Assembly (NCBI RefSeq): GCF_039545795.1
Contig: NZ_CP154260.1
Coordinates: forward strand, 1,803,001-1,867,000
Origin: Chitinophaga niabensis
GTDB taxonomy: Bacteria > Bacteroidota > Bacteroidia > Chitinophagales > Chitinophagaceae
Length of the DNA: 64,000 nucleotides
Direction: 5' to 3'
Shown: piece after piece, positions 17,317 to 26,865 of the stretch
How positions within the stretch are numbered: the stretch's first letter is position 1
Layout: each line of letters opens with the position of its first letter
Program-made: the position numbers and the translations under genes
Notes under the pieces: model-generated
Told to the model about the DNA's origin: nothing
Databases searched by the model: none
The model's input: only the letters and a program-made list of their open reading frames with translations

Positions 17317-17342
17317 ATAATATTCCCGATCTTTGCCGCATC

Positions 17343-18245
17343 ATGGAACAACCGGAAATCACCACCACCGAATATGGCACAATGACCCGTATGATCTGGC
17401 ATTGTGATGATATCCTTGTAGGGCATTCCATCACCCGGTATAATAAGCTCACCTCTCACAAAGGCAGCAGCGAAACGGATATGGTGCGCTTCCATTTTGG
17501 TATGAAGGGGAATTACAGTTTCAGCTATAAACAACTGGATCAAACCTACGACCTCATCGGCGGGCACCACAATATCATGTACTCCAAAGGATTTGATATT
17601 GAGGTCTGGAACAGAACGCTGGAAGTAGAAGTATTCGGTATCCAGTTCCCGCGGGAACTCTTTGTGAAGTTCACCCAGAATGCCAACGACTGCCTGAAAC
17701 GTTTTGCAGAAGATATCCTGGCAGAAAAGAGTGTAATGCTCTCAGAACACTGGGGTGCCATTGATGCCCCTATCCAGCAGGTGCTCCAGCAGATCATTCA
17801 TTGCAAATACGGGGGAGACCTTAAAAAGCTCTTCCTCCTTTCCAAAAGTATAGAGCTGCTGGTACTCTGTGCGGAAGCGTATAACGTGGCCATGGAAAAA
17901 AAGGAGCTTTTTGTAAAGAGCAAAACGGATAAAGAAAAGATCATTGCCGTGAGGGACCTGATCAATGAACGCGTAGCAGACCCGCCCAATCTCTCTGAAA
18001 TTGCCCGAACCGTGGGCCTGAATGAATACAAACTAAAACGGGGTTTTAAAGAAACCTTTTCCAATACTGTATTTGGCTATCTTACGGAGCAAAGGCTTCA
18101 CCTGGCGCATCAATACTTGCGGGATACTTCCAAAACCGCCGCGGAGATCTCCTATGAGTTGGGTTATGCCACCCCGCAGCATTTCAATAATGCTTTTAAG
18201 ACCAAATTCGGTATTACACCCAATTCCGTTAGAAATAATCCGTAA
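17343..18245 (+). CDS. AraC-family regulator, PchR-like
   Basis: A 300-residue transcription factor whose C-terminal 100 residues form the double helix-turn-helix (LSEIARTVGLNEYKLKRGFK, then AAEISYELGYATPQHFNNAF). The N-terminal 190 residues lack cupin His motifs and resemble PchR-type sensor regions (FHFGMKGNYSFSY, FGIQFPRELF). It is a clear paralogue of the regulator at 59302-60213, sharing KLKxGFKExF and TVFGYL. A box GATCTTTG at 17328-17335, one base off TAnnTTTG, lies 7 bases before ATG 17343, predicting a nearly leaderless mRNA. Three small genes follow on the same strand and may be its targets. Confidence 0.9.
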   Translation: MEQPEITTTEYGTMTRMIWHCDDILVGHSITRYNKLTSHKGSSETDMVRFHFGMKGNYSFSYKQLDQTYDLIGGHHNIMYSKGFDIEVWNRTLEVEVFGIQFPRELFVKFTQNANDCLKRFAEDILAEKSVMLSEHWGAIDAPIQQVLQQIIHCKYGGDLKKLFLLSKSIELLVLCAEAYNVAMEKKELFVKSKTDKEKIIAVRDLINERVADPPNLSEIARTVGLNEYKLKRGFKETFSNTVFGYLTEQRLHLAHQYLRDTSKTAAEISYELGYATPQHFNNAFKTKFGITPNSVRNNP

Positions 18246-18273
18246 TATGCAATCCCCTTTTTTCGGGGCAGGG

Positions 18274-18281
18274 TATTTTTG
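18274..18281 (+). promoter_or_regulatory. Predicted -7 box TATTTTTG for the 18300 operon
   Basis: TATTTTTG is a full match to TAnnTTTG, 18 bases before ATG 18300 and after the AraC stop at 18245. It suggests that the SRPBCC, GNAT and OsmC genes form their own transcript. No good -33 element is visible. Confidence 0.45.
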
Positions 18282-18299
18282 TGTCAAAATAAAAACATT

Positions 18300-18758
18300 A
18301 TGAGCACTTCATTAGTTGTAATTAACGACATCATTATTGATGCACCTGCCGCCAAAGTATGGGATGCTCTTGTGAACCCTGCTAAAACCAAACAATACAT
18401 GTTCGGTTGTGAAACGGTATCAGACTGGAAGAAGGGGAGTACCCTGGAATGGAAGGGCAATTTTGATGGTATAGACCTGGTAGCGGTAACCGGGGTGATC
18501 GTGGATATTCAACCGGGTAAATACCTGGCCTATACTGCCATCGATCCCAATAACCCTGCTATCACAGACACGCCGGAGCGTTGCATCACTGTTACCTACA
18601 GCCTGGAAGAAAATAAGGGGCAGACCACCTTCACCGTTACCCAGGGAGATTATGCCAAAGTGGAAGACGGAGAACGCAGGTACAAAGAAGCCTATAACGA
18701 TGGAATAGGTTGGGACCCTATCCTCGTGGAGATCAAAAAACTCGTGGAAAGTAACTAA
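18300..18758 (+). CDS. SRPBCC (START/Bet v1-like) domain protein
   Basis: The 152-residue product has the AHSA1/SRPBCC fold: IIIDAPAAKVWDALVNPAKTKQYMF at the start, STLEWKG in the middle and a C-terminal helix with GWDPILVEIKKLVES. Such proteins form a hydrophobic ligand pocket; some act as Hsp90 co-chaperone-like proteins, others bind lipids or polyketides. I chose ATG 18300 because the -7 box at 18274-18281 lies just upstream and the longer frame has no support. It is the first gene of a tight run with the GNAT gene (9 bases away) and the OsmC gene. Confidence 0.87.
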   Translation: MSTSLVVINDIIIDAPAAKVWDALVNPAKTKQYMFGCETVSDWKKGSTLEWKGNFDGIDLVAVTGVIVDIQPGKYLAYTAIDPNNPAITDTPERCITVTYSLEENKGQTTFTVTQGDYAKVEDGERRYKEAYNDGIGWDPILVEIKKLVESN

Positions 18759-18767
18759 ATTTTCAAT

Positions 18768-19076
18768 ATGAAAGATGAATACATTGCCCTGCCGCTGGTA
18801 AATAATACGGGAGCGCACCGCTTTGAAATGGAAGTGGACGGCTATAAGGCGATCATTGTTTACCGCCAGACGCCTGAGCGCATTACATTACTCCATACAG
18901 AAGTACCTCCGGAACTGGAAGGGAAAGGCGCCGCTACTGCTATTATTGAAAAAACACTGGCCTATATTGAAACCAATCATCTTTCCCTGGTACCGCTCTG
19001 CCCATTGGTAGTGGCCTATATTAAGAGGCACCCGGAATGGAAACGTATTGTGGATCCTTCCGTAACCAACCTTTGA
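18768..19076 (+). CDS. YjdJ-type GNAT N-acetyltransferase
   Basis: At 102 residues this is the short YjdJ/GTLF3B class of GNAT folds. It shows the acetyl-CoA loop LEGKGAATAIIEKTL around residues 46-60 and ends with the family hallmark LVPLCPLVVAYIKRHPEW. The substrate of these enzymes is generally unknown. It starts 9 bases after the SRPBCC stop and ends 4 bases before the OsmC start, so translation is probably coupled within the operon. Confidence 0.88.
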   Translation: MKDEYIALPLVNNTGAHRFEMEVDGYKAIIVYRQTPERITLLHTEVPPELEGKGAATAIIEKTLAYIETNHLSLVPLCPLVVAYIKRHPEWKRIVDPSVTNL

Positions 19077-19080
19077 GCTT

Positions 19081-19500
19081 ATGCAGTATAAATTAGCCTT
19101 GCCTGTTCGCGGAACTATCGGAACAGCTAAATACCAGTGTACCATCAAATGGCGTAATGGAAGATTCATTGCAGATGAACCACCCAGCTCCGGCGGAGAA
19201 GATCAGGGTCCTGATCCCTACACCCTGCTATTGTCCTCCCTGGTCACCTGCACCCTGGTGACCCTGCGGATGTACATTGAGCGCAAAGGCTGGGAGATCC
19301 CGGAAATAAAGGTGAATGCCAATATGTTCCAGGAAAAGAAAGAGGATGGCACACATACGGTTATTGACAGGGATATCTCTTTCCCCGATAACACCGCCGA
19401 TGCAGAACAAAAAAAGAAACTGCTGAGCATTGCAAAAAACTGCCCTATTTCCCGGATACTGGAAGGGGAAGTGAAGATCAGGTCTTTTATGATGAAGTGA
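19081..19500 (+). CDS. OsmC-family peroxiredoxin-like protein
   Basis: The 139-residue protein has the two catalytic cysteines of the OsmC/Ohr fold: Cys57 in SSLVTCTLVTLRMY and Cys121 in AKNCPISRIL. The family reduces organic hydroperoxides in the cytoplasm, with thiols as electron source. The PYTLLLSSLVTC block is typical of the OsmC-like (YhfA) branch rather than Ohr. It is the third gene of the SRPBCC-GNAT-OsmC run behind an AraC regulator, which suggests a small stress-response operon; that is inference from context. Confidence 0.9.
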   Translation: MQYKLALPVRGTIGTAKYQCTIKWRNGRFIADEPPSSGGEDQGPDPYTLLLSSLVTCTLVTLRMYIERKGWEIPEIKVNANMFQEKKEDGTHTVIDRDISFPDNTADAEQKKKLLSIAKNCPISRILEGEVKIRSFMMK

Positions 19501-19581
19501 ATGCTCTTTTCTCAAAAAGCAAAACATTCTTCTCAAAAAAGAAAAAACTCCGCCCTCTGCTGCGCGGCAAGGTCAGCTGCA

Positions 19582-22410
19582 TTAATCCGGATCAACCCGG
19601 AAGCTCTTACCGCCAAATTTCGAAATATTGTAACTCAGCCTGGCAGTAAATACCCTGGTCGCCTGGTTTGTACGCCTGTCTACAATTGAACTGCCAGAGA
19701 TGATCCGCTCCAGGTTATTCCCCTGGTTTAACAGGTCATTGCCACTGATAGAAAAGCTTAACGACTGATCTTTCAGGAATTTTTTGCTCAAACTGGCACT
19801 AACGATAAAAGGGTTGGTATTGGACAGGGCGTAACCTGTATTGATGGTTTTGGAGGTTTTAAGATCTATGTACCAGGTCTTTTTTATCCGCCCCATAGTT
19901 GAAAGAGACAGGCCAAGCCTTTGAACATTTTTAAAGTTATCACTAACTCCGACGCCATTGTTCATACTGAAGCTATAGTTAACCCTGGTATTGAATGTGA
20001 ACATTTTCAATCTTAAAGAACTGTTCAGATCTGCCTGGTAATTATGTGTATGGTAAAAAACAGCACCGTTCACCTGCCCCAGCACATCCACAATCGGGTT
20101 CTCGTTTTGCACATTATTGTTGGAGCTGAACCTGTAGGATAACCTGGCACCCGCTGATATCTTTTTTGAAGTAAACATCGTATTCAACTGCTGGGATATA
20201 TTGATGCCCTTGCTAAACCGCTTGTTATTATTAATAAAAACCGCCCTGTTCGATGTTTCGAGCCCACCGGAATAGGAAATGGAATATTTATTTTTTTTGA
20301 GCGGTATATTTAAAGCATAGTTGCTGCCCATCCTGAAATTCCCATTGGTGTTTTCGAATCGGGTTTCCTGCTTTAAACTGTTTAAAGTATCCTGTATAAG
20401 CACCACATTGGTAACAATTTCGTTCTGAACAGTACTGAAGTTTAGCCCGGTTTGTAATGAGATACCTGTTTTGGCATTTACATAATTGAAGCTGGTGTTA
20501 ACATTGTGGCTAAACGAGGGCCTCAGGTTAGGATTGCCGATCACAATATTCTGCAGGTTTTCAGTATTCCGGACGGGTTGGAGCTGGTTGATGCTTGGGT
20601 TCCTGTTACTGCCACTGTAATTAAGTGTGATGGTTTTGCTTTTGGAAAAAGTTTTGCTCAGGTTAATGCGGGGAGAATAATTCAGGTTATTGTTCCTGAT
20701 CTTTCGCCCCAGGTGAACGTAATCGCTGGTCAGCAAAGTGGGACTGGCGCTAACCCCAAAATTGTAGCGCATCTTATTACTGGAATACCCGTAAGTTAAA
20801 CTGATAGCCTGGTTAACAGATACCGAAGCATAATCTGTACTTAGCGAATCTACAAATGCAGGCAGTTTACTCAGCTGGTCTATCACAAACGTTTGTACCC
20901 TGCTGGTGTTTTTGCCAACGGACAGGTTATAGCTCAGGTTTAAATGTTGCCTGGCCAGGGTATCCTTCGGCCTTTTTAAACCAAGACTGTAACTAAACCC
21001 CAAATTGAAGCTCTGGTTGTTATTATCTGTAAAGAGGTTCCTGTTCAGCAAAGAGTCTTTCACTAAAAGCTCCGTAGTTTTATCGTAATACCGCGTGTTG
21101 GTGCTGATGAACTGATCAGATTGATTGGAAGAACTGGAAATGCTGAAATTGCCGGACAGACTGCTCTTTTTATTTTTTAAGATCTTAGAGAAATTGAGGC
21201 CGGCATTGATCGAAGGTGACTTATTGACCGATTGATTAATATTCTCCAGGTCTTGTTTGATCACTCCCCATTGGTTGTTTACTGAAGAACTGATGTTTTC
21301 GGTATTATTATAAGATACCATTACATTACCATCGAGAAAGAACTTTTTATTCTTATAGGAAAAATTACCGTTGAAGTTATGACTGTTGCTGCTGCTTTCA
21401 CCATTACTAAGGGTTTTCTGGTAGAAGGTGCCCAATGGATTTAGGGTTTCAATGGCCTGCTCGTTGGCAAATGCACTCCTGTTGTTCCCCAGGTTATAGT
21501 TAATGCCATAACGCATATTTTTGCTGATCTCATCCGCATGAGATATCCCGCCTGTCATAGACCGTGCTGTTCCTGCCCCGTTATTTGAAGTATTGTAGCC
21601 CAGCTCGCCACTGCTTTGCTTAGTATCTTTCCATAGGTTAACGTTTCCGCCAATTCCAAACTGGTTATTAGTTCCGCCATTGATACCCGCATTGCCAAAG
21701 CTGCCACTGTTCATGCCCGGTTTCGTAACGATGTTTAATAACTTAATAGGTTCCGCCGTTTTAATACCGGTAAAGTTGGCCTGATCACCATAATCATCAA
21801 TTACCTGGATCTTTGCTACAATACCCGCCGGCAGCCTGGCGATAAAATCTTTTATATTATTAGTAAAGAAATCCTTGCCGTTCACCCGCAGTTTGTACAT
21901 GCCCTTACCCATAGTGGTAACGTTATATCCATCGTCCACCTCCAGGCCGGGGAGCTGTTTCAGCAGGTCTGCCACATTATCGCCATCCAGCACCTGGTAG
22001 GCGGCAGCATTATACTCAATGGTATCCTGCATAATCCTTATGGGGTTGGGTTTGCCCTTTATCACCACCTCTTTCAGCATGTGCACATCCGGTTTCAGTT
22101 GGATGTGTTTGATTTTCAATACTTTTTTATCGCCAAAAGAATAATTGGCGGTAAAGTCCTGGTACCCGGTAATGCTAATCTTTAGTAAGAAAGATTCGCC
22201 TTTTACTTTTGTGAAACTGAAATATCCATCCTGATCGGTAGTGGTATGGAGCGTGTCTTTATCGCCGATCAGTATTACATTGGCATCTTTAATGGCGGTT
22301 TTGGCAGAGTCCACCACATAGCCATTCATGCGGTTATGGTTTTGTGCATACACACCGGGGTTGCACAAAAACAGGAATAAAGGGAGGAGGAGGGATAAGC
22401 TTTTTTTCAT
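19582..22410 (-). CDS. Large outer-membrane beta-barrel protein with carboxypeptidase-like N-terminus
   Basis: The 942-residue protein has a signal peptide (ends near GVYAQ), a carboxypeptidase-regulatory-like domain around 28-105 (MNGYVVDSAKTAIKDANVIL), then a plug-like region (VADLLKQLPGLEVDD, KLRVNGKDFFTNNIKDFIARLP, IQVIDDYGDQANFTG) and a long Asn/Ser-rich barrel. This is the OMP_b-brl_3 type related to TonB-dependent receptors. There is no SusD partner. Start: ATG 22410; the codon before it is TTG. Members are found widely in Bacteroidota as outer-membrane proteins of unknown cargo. It stands downstream of the LacI gene on the same strand, 94 bases away, so cotranscription is possible. 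Confidence 0.88.
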   Translation of the reverse strand: MKKSLSLLLPLFLFLCNPGVYAQNHNRMNGYVVDSAKTAIKDANVILIGDKDTLHTTTDQDGYFSFTKVKGESFLLKISITGYQDFTANYSFGDKKVLKIKHIQLKPDVHMLKEVVIKGKPNPIRIMQDTIEYNAAAYQVLDGDNVADLLKQLPGLEVDDGYNVTTMGKGMYKLRVNGKDFFTNNIKDFIARLPAGIVAKIQVIDDYGDQANFTGIKTAEPIKLLNIVTKPGMNSGSFGNAGINGGTNNQFGIGGNVNLWKDTKQSSGELGYNTSNNGAGTARSMTGGISHADEISKNMRYGINYNLGNNRSAFANEQAIETLNPLGTFYQKTLSNGESSSNSHNFNGNFSYKNKKFFLDGNVMVSYNNTENISSSVNNQWGVIKQDLENINQSVNKSPSINAGLNFSKILKNKKSSLSGNFSISSSSNQSDQFISTNTRYYDKTTELLVKDSLLNRNLFTDNNNQSFNLGFSYSLGLKRPKDTLARQHLNLSYNLSVGKNTSRVQTFVIDQLSKLPAFVDSLSTDYASVSVNQAISLTYGYSSNKMRYNFGVSASPTLLTSDYVHLGRKIRNNNLNYSPRINLSKTFSKSKTITLNYSGSNRNPSINQLQPVRNTENLQNIVIGNPNLRPSFSHNVNTSFNYVNAKTGISLQTGLNFSTVQNEIVTNVVLIQDTLNSLKQETRFENTNGNFRMGSNYALNIPLKKNKYSISYSGGLETSNRAVFINNNKRFSKGINISQQLNTMFTSKKISAGARLSYRFSSNNNVQNENPIVDVLGQVNGAVFYHTHNYQADLNSSLRLKMFTFNTRVNYSFSMNNGVGVSDNFKNVQRLGLSLSTMGRIKKTWYIDLKTSKTINTGYALSNTNPFIVSASLSKKFLKDQSLSFSISGNDLLNQGNNLERIISGSSIVDRRTNQATRVFTARLSYNISKFGGKSFRVDPD

Positions 22411-22504
22411 CAAAAGATCAGCTTCTTTAAGCTACTTTATTTATGATGAAAGAAATATGCCTATTCCATAAAATGGCTGATTTTATATTAATATTAACAA
22501 ACAT

Positions 22505-23515
22505 TCAATAGATCACCAGCTTACAGGGGAATTGCTTTTTAATGTAAGCCACCGGCTCCTCCGTATCTTCCTCATCCATCCTTTCAAACAGGATGCGCGC
22601 TGCCTCACTGCCCATTTCAAAAGAGCTTTCTTCAATGGCAGCCAGCGGCCGGTGATCAAGATGCTGCAGCAAAGGCAGGTTGCCAAAGCCCGTAAATTCA
22701 ATGATATCTACTTTATCCGGGTAATGGCTCTTTAAAAAGTCGATCGCCTGGATGGTGATATAGTTCTTAAAAGTAAAAATGGCAGTAGGAGGAGCTGCCT
22801 GTTCCATGAGTTGGCGCATGGCCTCAAAAGTGGAAGCAGGGGTAAGATCTACCTCCTGCACTAAAGCGGTATCGAAAGGGAGCAGGTTTTTCAGCAGCGC
22901 CTGTTTGTAGCCTGCAAAACGTGCCTGACTGGTACGCATGGATTCCGGGCCCATAATATGTGCAATACGGGTATGCCCCCTGTCTATCAGGAACTGGGTA
23001 GCTTCCAACGCACCTTCCTCATTGTTGGAAGATACATAATCGAACACCACACCCTTTGGCTCACGGCCAATGCATACTACGGGAATACCCATAGACAGGA
23101 ACTTCTGAAATGGCTGCATGTCCACCGTATTTTTGGTAACAGATACAATCACCCCATCCACCCGGTTACGGATCATCACATCCACAATCTTCTCTTCCTT
23201 CTGTGCATCTTCATGAGACTGTGAAAGGATCACGTTGTAATCCTTCTTTTCTGCTTCTTCTTCCACACCGTTCACAGCCAGTACATAATATTGGTCCAGC
23301 AGATCAGGTATGATCAGCCCTATAGTAAATGTTTTACTCAGCTTAAAGTGCCTCGCCGCTTCGTTGGGAATATAGTTAAGTTCCTTTGCCAGTTTCTTTA
23401 CCCGTTCACTGGTATAAATACTGATGGTAGCATCGTTATTCAAGGCCTTTGAAACCGTGGATACAGACATGTTTAATTTTTTGGCTATATCCTTAATGGT
23501 TACCCCTCTTTTCAT
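22505..23515 (-). CDS. LacI/GalR-family transcriptional regulator
   Basis: The 336-residue regulator has the N-terminal LacI helix-turn-helix with hinge (VTIKDIAKKLNMSVSTVSKAL, residues 5-25, then EAARHFK around 52-58) and a periplasmic-binding-protein-like effector domain from about 65 (TIGLIIPDLLDQYY, RVDGVIVS, GHTRIAHIMGP, IEFTGFGN). It is divergent from the SusC/SusD pair at 23744-28662, with 228 bases between, so it probably controls that pair in response to a sugar or sugar phosphate. Candidate binding sites lie at 23569-23660. In Bacteroidota LacI proteins can act as activators or repressors. Confidence 0.92.
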   Translation of the reverse strand: MKRGVTIKDIAKKLNMSVSTVSKALNNDATISIYTSERVKKLAKELNYIPNEAARHFKLSKTFTIGLIIPDLLDQYYVLAVNGVEEEAEKKDYNVILSQSHEDAQKEEKIVDVMIRNRVDGVIVSVTKNTVDMQPFQKFLSMGIPVVCIGREPKGVVFDYVSSNNEEGALEATQFLIDRGHTRIAHIMGPESMRTSQARFAGYKQALLKNLLPFDTALVQEVDLTPASTFEAMRQLMEQAAPPTAIFTFKNYITIQAIDFLKSHYPDKVDIIEFTGFGNLPLLQHLDHRPLAAIEESSFEMGSEAARILFERMDEEDTEEPVAYIKKQFPCKLVIY

Positions 23516-23568
23516 GTAAAAAGCATTAGTCAGTCCATAATACTAAAATAATCCGGAAATAAAGAAAA

Positions 23569-23660
23569 CGTTGTAATAAACCATTTCAATCGTTGTAATA
23601 GGTTTTGCGCATAGCGGCCAGGGGATAGAATCGATTGCAAATGGTAAATTGGTTGTAGAA
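23569..23660. promoter_or_regulatory. Candidate LacI-family binding sites
   Basis: CGTTGTAATA occurs identically at 23569-23578 and 23591-23600, exactly 22 bases apart, about two helical turns. Related words follow: CGATTGCAA at 23632-23640, inside an AATCGATT palindrome at 23629-23636, and GGTTGTAGAA at 23651-23660. A central CG with flanking TTG/CAA is a common feature of LacI/GalR operators. The sites fill the gap between the LacI gene and the divergent SusC gene; the exact operator boundaries are inferred. Confidence 0.45.
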
Positions 23661-23743
23661 TTTCGCGTTAAAGAAGGACCTAACAACAGTCATTCCACCG
23701 TACAGAAAATACCAATTTCTAAATCAAACTAAACTGATCCAAC

Positions 23744-26700
23744 ATGACGATTAGCATCAGGAGCAGGCTGATAATAGCCTGTTGCGCACTCGCAATGATG
23801 TTCATGCTCTTCTGCGTTACCACCTTTGCCCAAACAAAACCCCTGAACGGCATTATCAGAGATAAAACCGGCAGACCTGTTCCCGGCGTTACGGTTGTTA
23901 TACAGGGAACCACCACAGGCACCACTTCAGATGCTGAAGGACGCTTCAAATTGAATGCACCTGAAAATGCGGTGCTCGTTTTCTCCTTTATCGGCTACCA
24001 GACACAGAAATTAACCGTAGGTGCTGCTGCTTCCTATAATGTTATACTACAGGATAATACTACTGAATTGGATCAGCTGGTAGTGGTAGGGTATGGCACC
24101 AGGAAGAAAAGTGATGTCACCGGTGCCGTGTCGCAGGTAAAGGCCACTGCGCTTGAAAACGAGAATCCTGCCAATGTGCAGGACCTGCTCAGGGCCAATG
24201 TTCCCGGCCTGAACGTTACTGCATCCAATTCCGCCAAAGGTGGCGGGGACCTTACCATCCGTGGTAAGTCGTCTATCAATGCAGGCACAACACCGCTGAT
24301 CGTACTGGATGGTGTGATCTATCCCGGTCAGCTCAGCGATATCAACCCGAACGATATCCAAACCATTGACGTGTTGAAAGATGCCAGTGCCGCAGCGGTA
24401 TATGGTGCCAAATCTGCCAAAGGAGTGATCCTTATCAATACAAAACGCGGTACGCGTTCCAAACCTACTATTACCTTCAACACCAATGTAGGCGTATCCA
24501 CTTTAGCCATGGATGAACCATTGTACGATGGTCCCGGTTTTGTAAGATGGAGAAGGGATGTGATGTACAGTGTAAACGCAAATGCCAAACCCTATCAGTT
24601 TGATGATCCCCGTGCACTGCCTTCCAATATCACGGTGGACCAATGGAAGGCCTATGATAACTCCCAGGGTGATCCGGTGGATATCTGGCTGAACCGCCTG
24701 AAAATATTACCGGTAGAGGTGAAGAACTACAAAGCGGGTAAAACCACTGACTGGTACAGCCAGATGTTCCATCATGCTTTCCGGCAGGATCATACCATAA
24801 GCATCGCCGGTAAAAAAGAAGATATTTCCTACTACATCTCCGCAGGTTATGTGAACAACGAAGGTATCATTGTAGGTGATAAATTCAAAACCTTCCGTAC
24901 ACGCATCAACGTAGAAGCAAAAGCGGCAAAGTTTGCAACGGTGGGTATCAATATGCAGTTTGCTGACCGTGATGAAAGCCAGGTACCTGTTACCTGGGGC
25001 CAGATGGTGAATGCTTCTCCCTACGGCGAAAAATACAAGGATGATGGTAAAACCCTGCGGGATAGCCCAAATGACGATGTGGGAAACAACCTCAATCCTT
25101 TCCTCGAAAATACCTACACCAACCGGATGGATAAAACCAATACGCTCTTTGGTTCATTATACCTGAAAGGGGATCTGCCTTTTGGTTTTTCCTATCAGAC
25201 CAACTTTTCACCCAACTTTGATTTTAACCGTTACTTCAACAGCATCTCTGCAAAAGACTTCCGTTATGCCGCACGTAAAGGTGTGGCTACCCGCAGGGAG
25301 CAAACGATCTACAACTGGCAGATCGATAATTTATTGCGCTGGAATAAAACATTCGGCGATCATGAGTTTGATGCTACCTTTCTTTTCAATGCAGAAAAAT
25401 TCCAGTCCTGGCGTAACCAGATGGATAATGAAGGATTTGATCCCAATGATAACTTAGGCTGGCATAATATCGGCTCAGGTATTAAACCGGTGATCTCCAG
25501 TTCGGATTCTGTGAGTACGGGAGATGCATTGATGGGGAGGCTGAACTACGGCTTCCGTGGTAAATATCTTTTAACGGCCTCTATCCGCCGGGATGGTTAC
25601 TCCGCATTCGGCCAGCGTAATCCAAGAGCCAGCTTTCCTGCGCTTGCCCTGAGCTGGGTGTTCACGAAAGAAAAGTTTGTGCAACTGGACTGGCTGGATT
25701 ATGGTAAACTCAGGCTCTCCTGGGGTGTGAACGGTAACCGCGATATCGGCCGTTACCTCGCTTTGTCTGACCTTACTTCCGGTAAATACCAGTACGTGCA
25801 GCAGAATGGCCAGGTGCAGCTGGTTTCCCAGTTATATGTAGGCCGCCTGCAAAACCCAAATCTCAAATGGGAGAAGAGCACTTCCTACAACGTAGGGCTT
25901 GATTTCAGCGTGTTCCGGGACCGCCTCACCGGTTCTGTCGATGTGTACAAGAAAAACACAACAGACCTTTTGATCCTCCGCGGCCTGCCCATTCACAGCG
26001 GTTTCCTCACGGTAATGGATAACCTGGGCGAAGTGGAGAACAAAGGATTTGAGATCAGCCTCAACAGTGCAAACATCCGCAGCAATAGTTTCAAATGGAA
26101 CACCAATCTGAACTTTACGCTGAACAGGAATAAGATCAAACATCTTTATGGAGAAGTGGATATCAAAGATGCAACAGGCAAAGTGATCGGCCGGGAAGAA
26201 AGGGATGACCCTGCGAATAAATGGTTCATAGGGCATGACCTGGATGAAATATGGGACCTGAGAGTACTGGGTGTATGGCAGGTGGCCGAAGCGGCAGAAG
26301 CTGCCAAATTCGGTGTTAAACCAGGCGACTTTAAACTGGAGGATGTAAACAAGGATGGCAAGTTCTCTGATGCGGACCGCCAGTTCCTGGGTTTCAGATC
26401 ACCCCGTTTTCAATGGACCCTGCGGAATGATTTCTCCTACAGAAACTTCGACTTCTCTTTCATGCTCTACTCTAACTGGGGAACATTGGGGCCCAATAAC
26501 CTGCCCAAGAATAACTCCGGTTTCATAGATCGTCAGAACTCCTACCGTTTACCTTACTGGACTCCGGAGAATCCAACCAACGATTATGCCCGCCTCTTTT
26601 CCAGCAATGGCAGTGCTGTATTCGACGTATACCGGAATACTTCCTTTATCCGCCTGAGCACTATTTCACTGGGTTATTCATTACCGGCAAAGATGGCAAA

Positions 26701-26854
26701 CAAAGCCGGTCTGGATGGCGTGAAGATCTACGGGAACGTGAACAATGTAGGCGTATATCAACCCGGCTGGACGTTCTGGGATGCAGAATATATTTATGGC
26801 AACAACAATCCGCCGGCACGTAACTATTCCCTGGGCATCAATATCACTCTCTAA
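23744..26854 (+). CDS. SusC/RagA-type TonB-dependent transporter
   Basis: The 1036-residue outer-membrane importer has a signal peptide ending near residue 30 (VTTFAQT), a carboxypeptidase-like N-terminal domain about 35-110 ([20 protein letters not shown]), the TonB-box-like [18 protein letters not shown], a plug ([57 protein letters not shown]) and a barrel ending [10 protein letters not shown]. It has no STN domain, consistent with control by the divergent LacI regulator rather than a FecR system. A SusD gene follows after 11 bases. The substrate is unknown; no glycosidase gene is joined to the pair. Confidence 0.95.
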   Translation: MTISIRSRLIIACCALAMMFMLFCVTTFAQTKPLNGIIRDKTGRPVPGVTVVIQGTTTGTTSDAEGRFKLNAPENAVLVFSFIGYQTQKLTVGAAASYNVILQDNTTELDQLVVVGYGTRKKSDVTGAVSQVKATALENENPANVQDLLRANVPGLNVTASNSAKGGGDLTIRGKSSINAGTTPLIVLDGVIYPGQLSDINPNDIQTIDVLKDASAAAVYGAKSAKGVILINTKRGTRSKPTITFNTNVGVSTLAMDEPLYDGPGFVRWRRDVMYSVNANAKPYQFDDPRALPSNITVDQWKAYDNSQGDPVDIWLNRLKILPVEVKNYKAGKTTDWYSQMFHHAFRQDHTISIAGKKEDISYYISAGYVNNEGIIVGDKFKTFRTRINVEAKAAKFATVGINMQFADRDESQVPVTWGQMVNASPYGEKYKDDGKTLRDSPNDDVGNNLNPFLENTYTNRMDKTNTLFGSLYLKGDLPFGFSYQTNFSPNFDFNRYFNSISAKDFRYAARKGVATRREQTIYNWQIDNLLRWNKTFGDHEFDATFLFNAEKFQSWRNQMDNEGFDPNDNLGWHNIGSGIKPVISSSDSVSTGDALMGRLNYGFRGKYLLTASIRRDGYSAFGQRNPRASFPALALSWVFTKEKFVQLDWLDYGKLRLSWGVNGNRDIGRYLALSDLTSGKYQYVQQNGQVQLVSQLYVGRLQNPNLKWEKSTSYNVGLDFSVFRDRLTGSVDVYKKNTTDLLILRGLPIHSGFLTVMDNLGEVENKGFEISLNSANIRSNSFKWNTNLNFTLNRNKIKHLYGEVDIKDATGKVIGREERDDPANKWFIGHDLDEIWDLRVLGVWQVAEAAEAAKFGVKPGDFKLEDVNKDGKFSDADRQFLGFRSPRFQWTLRNDFSYRNFDFSFMLYSNWGTLGPNNLPKNNSGFIDRQNSYRLPYWTPENPTNDYARLFSSNGSAVFDVYRNTSFIRLSTISLGYSLPAKMANKAGLDGVKIYGNVNNVGVYQPGWTFWDAEYIYGNNNPPARNYSLGINITL

Positions 26855-26865
26855 AAAAAACTGTT

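Noticed and set aside
18253..18268. Small CCCC/GGGG hairpin after the 17343 AraC gene
   Set aside because: A four-base stem with the T run in the loop is not a plausible terminator.
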